Source of the DNA: Bradyrhizobium sp. | GTDB lineage: Bacteria; Pseudomonadota; Alphaproteobacteria; Rhizobiales; Xanthobacteraceae | Reading direction: 5' to 3' | Assembly (NCBI RefSeq): GCF_019244115.1 | Contig: NZ_JAFATE010000203.1 | Coordinates: 1 to 56,415 of the forward strand | DNA length: 56,415 nucleotides | In this document: piece by piece, positions 33,767 to 43,952 of the stretch | Layout: the number at the start of each line of letters is the position of its first letter | Position numbering within the stretch: position 1 is the stretch's first letter | Program-made: the position numbers and the translations under genes | The notes under the pieces: model-generated | The model's input: only the letters and a program-made list of their open reading frames with translations | Database searches by the model: none | What the model was told of the DNA's origin: nothing

Positions 33767-36739
33767 CTACCCTCCCTCCACCACGGCCCTGAAGACGCGG
33801 CGGACCTCGGCCTGGGTGTCCTTCACCCGCGCCACCAGCGCAGAAAAGTCGGGCGCGTCGCCGGCGCGCGCCATGACGCGCAAAAGGCTCTCGCCGGCAG
33901 TGTCCGGAACGAAGCGCTCGCTGACGCAAAGCCGGAGGATCTGCGTCAGGTCGTGATAGAGCCGCGCCGCCGGACGCAGCACGTCGGCAGCGGCATGCGG
34001 CAGGACGCCGAGCCGCTCGGCATTGTCGAGCACTTTTGAGGTCGAGACGTCGAGAATGTCGGCATGCTCGGCGCCATGCACGAGCTGCAGATATTGCGCG
34101 ACGAAGTCGATGTCGAGCAGGCCGCCGGCGGCATATTTCAGATCCCAGAAATCCTTCTCGCCCTTCTCCTGGGCGATGGCACGGCGCATGTCGGCGACAT
34201 CCTTGGCAATCCCCGAGCGCTCGCGCGATCGCGTCAGGGCATCGCGGATGATCGCTTCAATGCGGACGCGGAACTCGGGCGACGAGGCGGAGATCACCCG
34301 CGCCCGCGTCAGCGCCATGTGCTCCCAGGTCCAGGCCTCCCGCTCCTGATACTGCGCAAATGACGCAACATGCGACGCAAGCGGGCCGGCGCGCCCCGAG
34401 GGACGCAGCCGCATGTCGATCTCATACAGCACGCCGTAATTGGTACGCGTGGTGAACGCTGAGATCAGCCGCTGCGTCAGGCGCGCGAAATAATGCGCGC
34501 CCTGCAGCGACCGTTCGCCATCGGAATCGGGCTGCTCGGGATCGAAATCATAGAGCAGGATCAGATCGAGATCGGAGGACGCCGTCATTTCGCGGCTGCC
34601 GAGCCGACCCATGGCGATGATCGCCGTCTCCTGCCCCCTGATACGGCCGTGTTGTTCGGCAAAGCGCTCGGCGACCAGGCGGTGCACCGTGCTCACGATG
34701 CCCTCGGCGACGTCCGCAAAGGCGGTGCTTGCCTGCTGGGCCGAGACCGTGCCCGAGAGGATGCGCGTGCCGATCAGGAACAGGCTTTCCTGCCCGAACA
34801 GCCGCAGCCGGTCCAAGAACTCCTCGTAGGAGGAGGCATCCTTCAGCGTTGCCGCAAGCCGCTCCGACAATTCGCGCTGGTCCGGCATCGCGCCGAAAAA
34901 GCGCGGATCGATCAGCCCGTCCATCAGCTGCGGCTGCCGCGCCAGCATGTCGCCGAGCCGCGGCGCTGCGCCGAGCACGAGCGCAACCAGCGCCACGAGG
35001 TCGCTGTTCTGGCCGAGCAGCGAGAACAGCCGCCCGCCCCGCTGCAAGGCCTGCAGGAAACGGTCGAAGGTGACCACAGCGCGGTCCGGCTCCTCGGCAT
35101 GCGCCAGGCCATCGATCAGCGCGGGTACGAAATCGGCAAAGGCGCTCCGCGCCGCTTCGGTTCGGAAGGCACGATATTCGCCGGCCAGCCAATGGGCTGA
35201 TGTCTGCGCCACCACCACCGGCTCCTTGAAGCCGAGTGTTGCAAGGTGATCAAGAAGTCGCGCGTCCTCGGGCCCCGCACGGTAATCAACCGGCGGCAGT
35301 TTTGCAGTTCCGGTCGGATCGCCTTCGAACAGCTTTGCATAATGGCCCTGCACGATCGTGAGATGACCGAGGAGATCGCGGGCGAAGGCGGCGCGGTCCT
35401 GGTAGCCGAGGAAGTTTGCGAAACGCGCGACCAAATCGGCATCCTCGGGCAGGCTGTGGGTCTGCTCGTCGGCGACCATCTGCAGGCGATGCTCGACGCG
35501 CCGCAGGAACCGGTAGGCCGCGCTTAGCTCGTCGCGGGCCTCAAAGGTGATCCAATTGCTCGACGCGAGCACGGAAAGCGCCTCCAGCGTCGGCCGCACC
35601 CGCAGCTCGGCATGCCGCCCGCCGGCGATCAGCTGCTGGGTCTGGGCGAAGAATTCGATCTCGCGGATGCCGCCGGGGCCGATCTTGACGTTGTGCCCTT
35701 CGACGGCGATCCCGTTCTGGCCGCGATAGACCTGCATCTGCCGCTTCATATCGTGCACGTCGGCGAGCGCGGCAAAGTCGAGATGCTTGCGCCAGACGAA
35801 CGGCGAGAGCTCGGCCAGCGTCGCCTCGGCGGCGCGGAGGTCGCCGGCGACCGGCCGCGCCTTGATCATTGCGGCGCGCTCCCAGGTCCGCCCTTCCCGC
35901 TCGTAGTAGTGCAGTGCAGCGGCCGTCGAGATCGCAACCTGGGTCGAGGCCGGATCGGGCCGCAGCCGGAGGTCGACCCGGAACACGTAGCCGCCGCCGG
36001 TGCGCTGCTGCAGCAGGCGCGCGAGCGCCTGCGTGACGCGGGCGAAGAACGGCTGCGGTTCGATTCCGCCCGCCAGCGAGTTGACCTCGGCATCGAAGAA
36101 CACGATCAAGTCGATGTCGCTCGAATAGTTCAGTTCACCGGCGCCCATCTTGCCCATGGCCAGCACGAACAGGCCGCTGTTCTCTTCCGGATGATCCCAA
36201 TCCGATGGCAACAAACGGCCGCGCTCGACCTCCTGGGCCAAGAGATAGCCGAGGGCCATCTTCACGGCGCCGACGGCGAGCGCCGTCAGCGCCTCGGTCA
36301 CCCGCATGACCGGCCAGACGCCGCCGATATCGCACAGCGCGATCAACAGCGCGGCCTCGGACTTCATCGCGCGAAGCGCCCCCATCAACTCGGCCTCGCT
36401 GTGCGCGGCCGCGACATCACGCGCCGCCGCCTGCATCAGCGTCTCGAGATGGACATCCGGATCGCTGGCGAGCAGCCGGACCAGCCGGGCGGCATCGGCT
36501 GCCACGAGATCGAAAAGATAGGGCGAGAACTCGGCAATGCCTAACAGGAGGCGCCCTGCGAGGGGATCATCCAGAAACCCTCTGATCGCCGCCGCCTCCG
36601 CGGGGGCGACACCAGCCAGCCAGTCCCGCAGGCGTGCGCCGGCGGCCTCGGGCGCCGGCACATGCGGCGCTTCGACAAGTCGCGTCACCAGAGAGGTGGA
36701 GGATGGGGCATCCGCCAACGGATCTTTCCACGCCGTCAT
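33767..36739 (-). CDS. glnE: bifunctional glutamine synthetase adenylyltransferase/deadenylase
   Basis: Two nucleotidyltransferase domains: MGKMGAGELNYSSDIDLIVFFD and MGRLGSREMTASSDLDLILLYD. Confidence 0.97.
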   Translation of the reverse strand: MTAWKDPLADAPSSTSLVTRLVEAPHVPAPEAAGARLRDWLAGVAPAEAAAIRGFLDDPLAGRLLLGIAEFSPYLFDLVAADAARLVRLLASDPDVHLETLMQAAARDVAAAHSEAELMGALRAMKSEAALLIALCDIGGVWPVMRVTEALTALAVGAVKMALGYLLAQEVERGRLLPSDWDHPEENSGLFVLAMGKMGAGELNYSSDIDLIVFFDAEVNSLAGGIEPQPFFARVTQALARLLQQRTGGGYVFRVDLRLRPDPASTQVAISTAAALHYYEREGRTWERAAMIKARPVAGDLRAAEATLAELSPFVWRKHLDFAALADVHDMKRQMQVYRGQNGIAVEGHNVKIGPGGIREIEFFAQTQQLIAGGRHAELRVRPTLEALSVLASSNWITFEARDELSAAYRFLRRVEHRLQMVADEQTHSLPEDADLVARFANFLGYQDRAAFARDLLGHLTIVQGHYAKLFEGDPTGTAKLPPVDYRAGPEDARLLDHLATLGFKEPVVVAQTSAHWLAGEYRAFRTEAARSAFADFVPALIDGLAHAEEPDRAVVTFDRFLQALQRGGRLFSLLGQNSDLVALVALVLGAAPRLGDMLARQPQLMDGLIDPRFFGAMPDQRELSERLAATLKDASSYEEFLDRLRLFGQESLFLIGTRILSGTVSAQQASTAFADVAEGIVSTVHRLVAERFAEQHGRIRGQETAIIAMGRLGSREMTASSDLDLILLYDFDPEQPDSDGERSLQGAHYFARLTQRLISAFTTRTNYGVLYEIDMRLRPSGRAGPLASHVASFAQYQEREAWTWEHMALTRARVISASSPEFRVRIEAIIRDALTRSRERSGIAKDVADMRRAIAQEKGEKDFWDLKYAAGGLLDIDFVAQYLQLVHGAEHADILDVSTSKVLDNAERLGVLPHAAADVLRPAARLYHDLTQILRLCVSERFVPDTAGESLLRVMARAGDAPDFSALVARVKDTQAEVRRVFRAVVEGG

Positions 36740-36802
36740 CAGGAACTTCGAAGATAAAGCGGCACGCGCCGGCCCGCTTGATGCCAGGTCGAAAGCGCGC
36801 GA

Positions 36803-38266
36803 TTACGCTGATGTCTTTGACATATCCTGACTTTGTGCCGCAAGCCTGTCAGGCGCACCCGGGCGGGCGGGAATGGCGAGCGTTGCGACCAGCCCGGGAT
36901 GTGCGTCACCGAGCCGCAGGTGGCCATCATGGAGGGTCGCCACCGCCGAGGCCAGGCTCAGTCCCAGACCGGAACCCGGCTGGCTCCGGCTCGCATCCAG
37001 CCGCACAAACCGCTCCACCGCGTGCTTGCGATCTCCCTCCGGAATCCCAGGGCCGTGATCGGTCACGCTGAGCAGCACCTCGCCAGCCTCGCGCCGGGCC
37101 TCGATCAGGATCTCCCGGTTTGCGGCGACGGCACCGGCGCTGAGCGACTGTGCCACCGAGACAGGCTTGCCGTATTTGATGGCGTTCTCGACCAGGTTGG
37201 CGAGGGCCTGGCTGATCAGTTCGCGGTTGCCATGCATGGGCGCAAAGGAGGTGCTGACCTTCAACGTCATGCCGCCGTCCTCGGCCAGCGGCTCGTAGAG
37301 CTCGTGGATGCCGTTCGCGACTTCGGAGGCATCGAAATCGTCCATGTTGTCGCGCGCTTGGCCGGACTCGGCGCGCGCGATCATCAGAAGCGCATTGAAG
37401 GTGCGGATCAGCCCGTCGGACTCCTCGATGGTGCGCTCCAGCGCCGTGCGGTATTCGGCCTCCGAGCAGGAACTCGCCAGTGCCTCCTCGGCGCGATTGC
37501 GCAGCCGCGTCAGTGGGGTCTTGAGGTCATGGGCGATGTTGTCGGAAACCTCCTTAAGTCCCATCATCAACGCTTCAATGCGTTCCAGCATCGTGTTGAG
37601 ATTGCTGGCAAGACGATCGAGCTCGTCGCCCGAGCGGCCGACCGGCAGCCGCCCGGAGAGGTCGCCGGCCATGATGCGCTGGGTGGTGCCGGTCATCGCA
37701 TCGATGCGCTGCAGCACCCGCCGTGCGACGAAGATGCCGCCCCCGATGCCGAGCACGACGACGACCAGAATCGACCATTGCGCGGCCTTTGCGACGATGC
37801 CGAACAGCCGACGCCGCTCCTCGAGATCGCGCCCGATCAGCAGGCGGAAACCGTTGTCCAGCTCCGTCACCCGGACCAGCGCCCGGTGGTCCACATCGTC
37901 CTGACCGATCCGCCGGTACAGCGTTTCAGACCAGCCCTCGGTGCCCATCACGCCGGGCGCGAGCGAACCGACATTGCCAGCGATCGCCTGCCCTGTCGGC
38001 GTGGTGACGAGGTAAAGATTCGCGCCCGGCCTCAGCGCCCGGTACTCCATGGCGCGGACGAGGCCATGCAAGCCGCGCCGCGCGTAGATCTCGCTGATCT
38101 CGCCGGTTTCCGCATTCACCGTGGTCGTGATCTGCTCGGTGATCAGCCGCCGCGTGTTCCAGGCGAAATAGCCGAGCAGCGAAGCCGCAAAAAGCGCAAA
38201 CAGGAACAGATAGACGAGCGTCAGGCGAAACGCCGTGGTTCGGATCAGTTTACCGAAGGCCGTCAC
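36803..38266 (-). CDS. HAMP-domain sensor histidine kinase
   Basis: Two TMs, HAMP, VSDNIAHDLKTPLTRLRNRAEEAL H-box, DHGPGIPEGDRKHAVERFVRLDASRSQPGSGLGLSLA; GTG start. Confidence 0.92.
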   Translation of the reverse strand: MTAFGKLIRTTAFRLTLVYLFLFALFAASLLGYFAWNTRRLITEQITTTVNAETGEISEIYARRGLHGLVRAMEYRALRPGANLYLVTTPTGQAIAGNVGSLAPGVMGTEGWSETLYRRIGQDDVDHRALVRVTELDNGFRLLIGRDLEERRRLFGIVAKAAQWSILVVVVLGIGGGIFVARRVLQRIDAMTGTTQRIMAGDLSGRLPVGRSGDELDRLASNLNTMLERIEALMMGLKEVSDNIAHDLKTPLTRLRNRAEEALASSCSEAEYRTALERTIEESDGLIRTFNALLMIARAESGQARDNMDDFDASEVANGIHELYEPLAEDGGMTLKVSTSFAPMHGNRELISQALANLVENAIKYGKPVSVAQSLSAGAVAANREILIEARREAGEVLLSVTDHGPGIPEGDRKHAVERFVRLDASRSQPGSGLGLSLASAVATLHDGHLRLGDAHPGLVATLAIPARPGAPDRLAAQSQDMSKTSA

Positions 38267-38758
38267 GGATCATGCTTCCATTCTGAACGCCGCGCCCTTT
38301 ACCACCGGCCATGTCCCTTTTATTACCGTGAAATTCCAATTAGTTATGGCAGATCTCTGGTCCGATCGTCAAAATTGTCGAACGCTACCCAGCCTTGGCG
38401 AGAAAGCGGTCGCCGCCGCGGGTCGGCCCTGCTCCCCCGATGCTCCTATGTCCGGACCGGATCAGCGCGGAACGGTCCTCCGGCTGGACGAAAGCTCCTG
38501 ACGATAGATGGTTAGCCCAAGAGAGACGTTAAAGCGGCGCCCGGTTCCGACCAAATTAAATCCCGGCAAGCTGGCGAGCACGCGAAGGACGCAGGTTTGA
38601 TCTGGCTGCCCCCAAATCCGAGCATCGCGCCAGCAAAAATTTTTCCCCTTCTCTGTTGATAGCGCCCGGCCTGTTATTCAGGCGACACCATCCCCTACTA
38701 GGCCGTTGATGAAGTGCAACAAGCGTGCGCGCCGCGTGCGGTGGTTCAGAAATAACCT

Positions 38759-40564
38759 ATGCGACCAGACAAGGCCCCTCTCCTCGGCATCGTCTCTCTA
38801 GGCCTTGTCTGTATCTTCTCGCCCTCCGGTTGCCATGGGCAAGCGGCCTCGACCATCGCGATCGATGCGGCGACGAAGATCATCGAAAGCAACGGCGGCG
38901 ACGATCTTGCGACGCTGCAGAACATTTTCCAGGACGCCAACGCGCCGCAAGACGGCACCATCGATCCGATGAGCCAGATCATTGCCGATCTCAGGCTGAA
39001 GCGGATGCGCATCCTGGCGGCCGACGTCTATTGCGACCTGGACGCCAGCGGAAGTTTTGGCAACGTGCCCATTGATGCCAGCGGCCATCCGGGTGCGGTC
39101 GTGCCCGGCGACTGCGATCTGCTTGCCGAGCAGATCAATTGGGCACTGTCCAATCGATTAGCGCCACATGTTGCGCTCGCAAGTTCCATGCCGCTGAGCT
39201 TCGTGCAGTACGGGCCGGCCGAGACCTGGTCCGCCGATACGCTCGCCCGCTACAAGTCCTATGTGTCCCAGCTGGTCTCTTATGTCGTCAGGAAATCGTT
39301 CGATGCCGGCGCGCCGAACGGCGGCGCCTCCTCGGTGATCTTCGAGATCAGCAACGAAATCGATATCGCCGATCCGACGCCTGTGAATTTCTACGCTGCG
39401 ACGCCACCGGACCCATCACTATTTGCGTTGCTGCCGCTCGGCGCATGGGGCCGGTTCCTGTGGTGGATCGATCCTGCGACCTATAACCTTCGGGAGTGGC
39501 CGATCGTCGACGCCAACTCATATCCCTACAGCATCGATCTCCGCCGGCTGGAGCACGGCATTGCGCCGCTGCAAAAAATCTTCGCGGACCAGATCGCTGC
39601 CATCAGGAACGATCCCCAATTCCAGGCGGCCTATCCCGGCAAGACCGTCGAAATCGCCGGCCCGGCCTTTGCCGGCGTCAGTTTCCATTACTATCCATTG
39701 CATGCGCTGCCGACCCTGGAGGAGCGCTTCCTCGATCAGATGCTCGATCCGAGCACCGACGTTGATCCGGCGACGGGGGTGGCGCGATTCAACACCTCGC
39801 TGGATCGCTTCTCGTTTCATTTCTACGGCGATTTCCAGAACGGCTGGGATGCAAATGCCGCCCGATATACGACCCTGAAATACCTCACCGACACCATCGG
39901 ATCGAAATTGACTGCTCTCGGACATCCGGCGACGCCGCTCTTCCTTTCCGAATGGGGCCCCTCCGCCGACTCGACGAGCGACATCAACTATTCCCACAAG
40001 GGGGCGGCATGGGCTGCCGCCTTCCTGACGGAGGCCGTTCACGACAAGATCGGCGCGGGCTCGTTTCTCATGATGCACGACGGGATCGGCTCCCAGCCGG
40101 GCATGCTCGGGATGGCCAGCCTGATGTACAAGGCGATCGCCAGCGACGGTTCGGTCACCTATCACCCGAAACCGCCGGCGAACGTCTTCAAGATGTTCGC
40201 GATGATGTCGGGAACGCGCGACGCGATCGCGCTGCCCACAGATCTCGGGCTCGGTGCATTTGCCGCCAACGATGCGACCTCGGCGGGTGTCGTGGTCTAC
40301 AACTACGACAGTACATTCACCGATACGGCCAAAACCTTCTCCGTCGAATTCGACAACCTGCCGTTCGACGGCACCGTGACGGTTCGTCGCTATCTCGTTG
40401 ATGCCAGCACCAGCAATCTGGCGGCGTTCCTCTCGCAACCGGGGCAACCCGATCCCAGCCTGCAAATGGTCGAGCAGTTTTCCGCGGAGGTCCAGAACGG
40501 GCAGCTCGTTCTGTCGCCCCGGAGCCTGGGGCTGGGCGTCACGTTTTGGCAGGTCCTCAACTAG
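38759..40564 (+). CDS. secreted clan-A glycoside hydrolase-like protein (GH39-like)
   Basis: Signal with lipobox-like SPSGC; IFEISNEID (acid/base-like NE) and TPLFLSEWGP (nucleophile-like E) motifs; upstream of EPS genes. Confidence 0.6.
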   Translation: MRPDKAPLLGIVSLGLVCIFSPSGCHGQAASTIAIDAATKIIESNGGDDLATLQNIFQDANAPQDGTIDPMSQIIADLRLKRMRILAADVYCDLDASGSFGNVPIDASGHPGAVVPGDCDLLAEQINWALSNRLAPHVALASSMPLSFVQYGPAETWSADTLARYKSYVSQLVSYVVRKSFDAGAPNGGASSVIFEISNEIDIADPTPVNFYAATPPDPSLFALLPLGAWGRFLWWIDPATYNLREWPIVDANSYPYSIDLRRLEHGIAPLQKIFADQIAAIRNDPQFQAAYPGKTVEIAGPAFAGVSFHYYPLHALPTLEERFLDQMLDPSTDVDPATGVARFNTSLDRFSFHFYGDFQNGWDANAARYTTLKYLTDTIGSKLTALGHPATPLFLSEWGPSADSTSDINYSHKGAAWAAAFLTEAVHDKIGAGSFLMMHDGIGSQPGMLGMASLMYKAIASDGSVTYHPKPPANVFKMFAMMSGTRDAIALPTDLGLGAFAANDATSAGVVVYNYDSTFTDTAKTFSVEFDNLPFDGTVTVRRYLVDASTSNLAAFLSQPGQPDPSLQMVEQFSAEVQNGQLVLSPRSLGLGVTFWQVLN

Positions 40565-40853
40565 ACGTGTGCGGGGACGACCCGAGCCCGCACCCGCAGC
40601 TTCGGCCGCGCCTGTGTTTTATCAAACTGTAGCAAAACCATCTTATTCATTCGATATTGGTAACATAACACATTAACGCTCCTCATTGCGGCGGTAAGAA
40701 CGCCGCGAAAATGCTCCATCGACCAGGATACACGCTAACTGCGCACGTCACGCTGGCAGTGATGTCCGCCCAGCGTCCCTGATCGAAGCGGCTGTCACGG
40801 CCGAGGACGAAATCACCAGAGATCAACAAGGGCCGCTGAGGATCTGATTGACC

Positions 40854-43220
40854 ATGAATGGGCTGTCGCGCACAACGACGATCGACCGCGTGGAGGACAG
40901 TGCCGCGGGAGACGCCTCGGCCACGATCGCCTCAGCGATCGAGCGGCTGACGGGATTCGCTCGCAGGCAGCGCCGGGTGCTGATCATCGGCCCGGCTGCC
41001 GCACTCCTGATCGGCCTCCTGTATCTGCTCGCCACCCCCTCGCAATACACCGCGACAACGACCCTGCTGATCGACAGCAATTCGCTGCGGGTTTTGCAGA
41101 ACCAGCAGCAGCCTGTCGGTGACATGCCCCTCGACACGCTTCAGGTGGGATCGCAGGTCGAGATTCTCGAATCCGACAATGTTGCGCTTGCGGTCATCAG
41201 GAAGCTCAAACTGACCGATGACCCCGAATTCGTGAAGCCGGACACCGGACTATCGTCCTTCTTCCGCGGCGCCGCCTCGCCGGCGGACAAGGAGCAGAAA
41301 GCGCTCGATGAACTGGCCAACCATCGCAGCGTCGGGAGAATGGAACGAAGCTACGTGCTGAACGTCTCGTTCACCTCGCGCAATGCGACCACTGCAGCCA
41401 ACGTCGCCAACGCCATCGCCGACGCCTATATCGACGATCAGCTCGAAGCCAAGGACCGGACCCGGCGTCGGGCGGGGACCTGGCTGCAGGAACGCATCAA
41501 GGAACTGAGGGCCCAGGTGACGTCGGCGGACCGTTCGGTTCTCGACTTCAAGGAGAAGAACAAGATCGTCGACTTCGGCGGATCGAACATGGCCGCCGGC
41601 CCCGGCGCTACGGCCCGTTTGATCGGCGAACAGCAGCTGTTCGAATTGAACAGCCAATTGGTGACGGCTCGGGGCGCAACCAGCGAGGCGCGAGCGCGCC
41701 AGGAACGGATCGAGCAGGTCCGCAAGATGGACGTCGGCGAGGCAGCCGTCGCCGACACGCTGCACAACGAGGTCATCACGCGGCTGCGCAATCAATATCT
41801 GGACCTCTCCGCCCGCGAAGCGAACCTGTCCGCGCGGTACGGGCTCGATCATCAGGCCGCCGCCAATCTCCGCGACCAGATGGCGGAACTGCGCAGGAAT
41901 ATCGGCGCGGAGCTCGGCCGCATCGCCGCGAGCTATCAGAGCGACTACGAGATCGCCAGGGCGCGCGAGGAGAATCTCGAGCGGGAGCTCGCAGGCCTGG
42001 TGACCGAGGGACAGGTGACCAATCGCGACCGGCTCGGGCTGGCGGAGCTCGAGAGCTACGCCAAGATCTACCATACCGTCTACGACAGTTTCCTTCAGCG
42101 CTACATGGATGCGATCCAGCAGCAATCGTTCCCGATCACCGAAGCGCGCGTCATCAGTGTCGCAACGCCGCCATCGCAAAAGAGCAAGCCGAACAACACC
42201 CTTGTGCTGGTGATCGCCGCCACGATGGGACTGATTGCCGGCATCGGGATCGCCGGTTTGCGGGAGGTGATCGACGGCGCATTCCGGACCCGGTCGCAGG
42301 TCGAACGGGCGCTGGGGATCAAATGCCTGTCGGTCATTCCGCTGCTGACCGCGCCACCTCTTCCCGCTCCCGCGGTGAACCGCACCGTGGAGGGGCCTGC
42401 TGCCGACGCCCGTGCATTGTCCGCGCCGGGAAGCCAGCCGAATGGCGTGGTGCCATCACCCGATGCCATCTCCTTCAGCTTTACCGACCCGATCCTGCGA
42501 TATGTCGCCGACCATCCGCTGTCTCTGTTCTCCGAAGCGATCCGGGCGATCAAGGTTGCCGCGAGATTTCAGGGGGCGAGCGCGGACAACCAGGTGATCG
42601 GCGTCACCTCCGCACTCCCGAATGAGGGCAAGTCGACCATTGCCTGCAACCTCGCCGCTCTGATGGCCGATGCAAGCAAGCGCGTCATCCTGCTGGACGC
42701 GGACCTGCGCAATCCGACGCTCGCCCACGCCCTCAGCCCCGCGCCGGCCGTTGGGCTGATGGAGCTGCTCGCCGGCAAGGTCGAGCTTGCGAAAGCCGTC
42801 GGTCATGAGCCCGGCACCAATCTGGCCCTGCTTCCGCTCCTGCTCGCCGGACAGGTGGCGCATACCGACGAGATCCTGTCTTCGCGAGCCTTCAGCCATC
42901 TCATCGAGCAGCTTCGCCAACGTTACGACTACGTTATCGTCGATCTCCCGCCGCTGGCTCCCGTGGTCGATGTCCGCGCGGCGCTCCCGGTCATCGATTC
43001 ACTGGTGTTCGTCGTCGAGTGGGGAAACACGAGGATCACCACCGTCGAGCATCACCTGATGGGGGAGGTAGAGATCCGCGATCGCCTGCTAGGCGTCGTG
43101 TTGAACAAGGCGAACCTCGCCGACATGGAACGGTTCGAGCAGCGTGGACTGTACCATGACGGGTACTATGCGAACCGCGGCTACAGTCGCGCCGACAGCG
43201 CCGCTAAGCGACTGACCTGA
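40854..43220 (+). CDS. EPS chain-length determinant / BY-kinase (Wzc/ExoP/GumC-type)
   Basis: Wzz domain, long coiled coil, ALPNEGKSTIACNLAALMADASKRVILLDADLRNPTLA Walker A/A', tyrosine-rich tail LYHDGYYANRGYSRAD. Confidence 0.93.
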   Translation: MNGLSRTTTIDRVEDSAAGDASATIASAIERLTGFARRQRRVLIIGPAAALLIGLLYLLATPSQYTATTTLLIDSNSLRVLQNQQQPVGDMPLDTLQVGSQVEILESDNVALAVIRKLKLTDDPEFVKPDTGLSSFFRGAASPADKEQKALDELANHRSVGRMERSYVLNVSFTSRNATTAANVANAIADAYIDDQLEAKDRTRRRAGTWLQERIKELRAQVTSADRSVLDFKEKNKIVDFGGSNMAAGPGATARLIGEQQLFELNSQLVTARGATSEARARQERIEQVRKMDVGEAAVADTLHNEVITRLRNQYLDLSAREANLSARYGLDHQAAANLRDQMAELRRNIGAELGRIAASYQSDYEIARAREENLERELAGLVTEGQVTNRDRLGLAELESYAKIYHTVYDSFLQRYMDAIQQQSFPITEARVISVATPPSQKSKPNNTLVLVIAATMGLIAGIGIAGLREVIDGAFRTRSQVERALGIKCLSVIPLLTAPPLPAPAVNRTVEGPAADARALSAPGSQPNGVVPSPDAISFSFTDPILRYVADHPLSLFSEAIRAIKVAARFQGASADNQVIGVTSALPNEGKSTIACNLAALMADASKRVILLDADLRNPTLAHALSPAPAVGLMELLAGKVELAKAVGHEPGTNLALLPLLLAGQVAHTDEILSSRAFSHLIEQLRQRYDYVIVDLPPLAPVVDVRAALPVIDSLVFVVEWGNTRITTVEHHLMGEVEIRDRLLGVVLNKANLADMERFEQRGLYHDGYYANRGYSRADSAAKRLT

Positions 43221-43325
43221 GCAAGCTCAGCAGGGGCGGTTGCGGAAAATAATTGCGCTGTTAGCGGCCATGGCGCCCAACCACTCGTGCTGTTGAAATC
43301 GTCACACAACCGTCACGGTAATTTG

Positions 43326-43688
43326 CTACCGGCTTTTGCTAGGCTTCCCATACGGAGCCTCTTGGCGCGCGCGGAGTTCGTCCTCAAGCCTCAGCTTATC
43401 CAACAGCATATCGGTGACGAGCCGCCTCAGGCGAGAGTTTTCGAGCTCCAGGCGCTTCAGTACACCATCGGTCTCCATCGCATCGGACGTATCGGCGGGA
43501 CCCTCGATCTGGCCGCTCGCATGGGAATCGGCGGAGGCGTTCACCATTTTCTTCCAGCGATGATACGTCATGATGCTGACGCCGAGCGCCTTGCAAATTT
43601 CACGCTGGGTCTTGCCTTTCGCGGCCATTTCATGGGCCTGCGCCAGCTTGGTCGTGATCTCCCCCGAGGCATGCCGCCTGCCCGCCAT
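43326..43688 (-). CDS. IS3-family OrfA-like HTH protein, solo (no OrfB)
   Basis: EITTKLAQAHEMAAKGKTQREICKALGVSIMTYHRWKKM HTH; LKRLELENSRLRRLVTDMLLDKLRLEDELR leucine-zipper-like; no adjacent DDE ORF. Confidence 0.8.
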   Translation of the reverse strand: MAGRRHASGEITTKLAQAHEMAAKGKTQREICKALGVSIMTYHRWKKMVNASADSHASGQIEGPADTSDAMETDGVLKRLELENSRLRRLVTDMLLDKLRLEDELRARQEAPYGKPSKSR

Positions 43689-43952
43689 GTCAGTCCTCTC
43701 CGGCCCGAATCGGGCAACCAAACGTCCCTGAGGAACCAATAAGCGAAAATTATCAAGTCTTTCAATAGGGCCCGTCGACATCCATCGGAGCCAAAGCCCC
43801 GTGCGGCTTCCGCAGAGCCCAGGCGGGCCGTCTGCAAAGCGACCGCTCAGCCGCACCGCGCGATCAGTTGCGGCAACCTAGCCCGAGCAATGCGGATATT
43901 CAAATGAGCGATCGTTAATTCATGATAAGGGAGGCGTCAGCTCTCGCCGCGC

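Noticed and set aside
38275-38373. Minus-strand tail ...NWNFTVIKGTWPVVKGAAFRMEA* just before the kinase, considered as a response-regulator remnant
   Set aside because: Lacks the OmpR-type RGxGYxL ending and is preceded by an in-frame stop after about 35 codons; not convincing as a regulator fragment.
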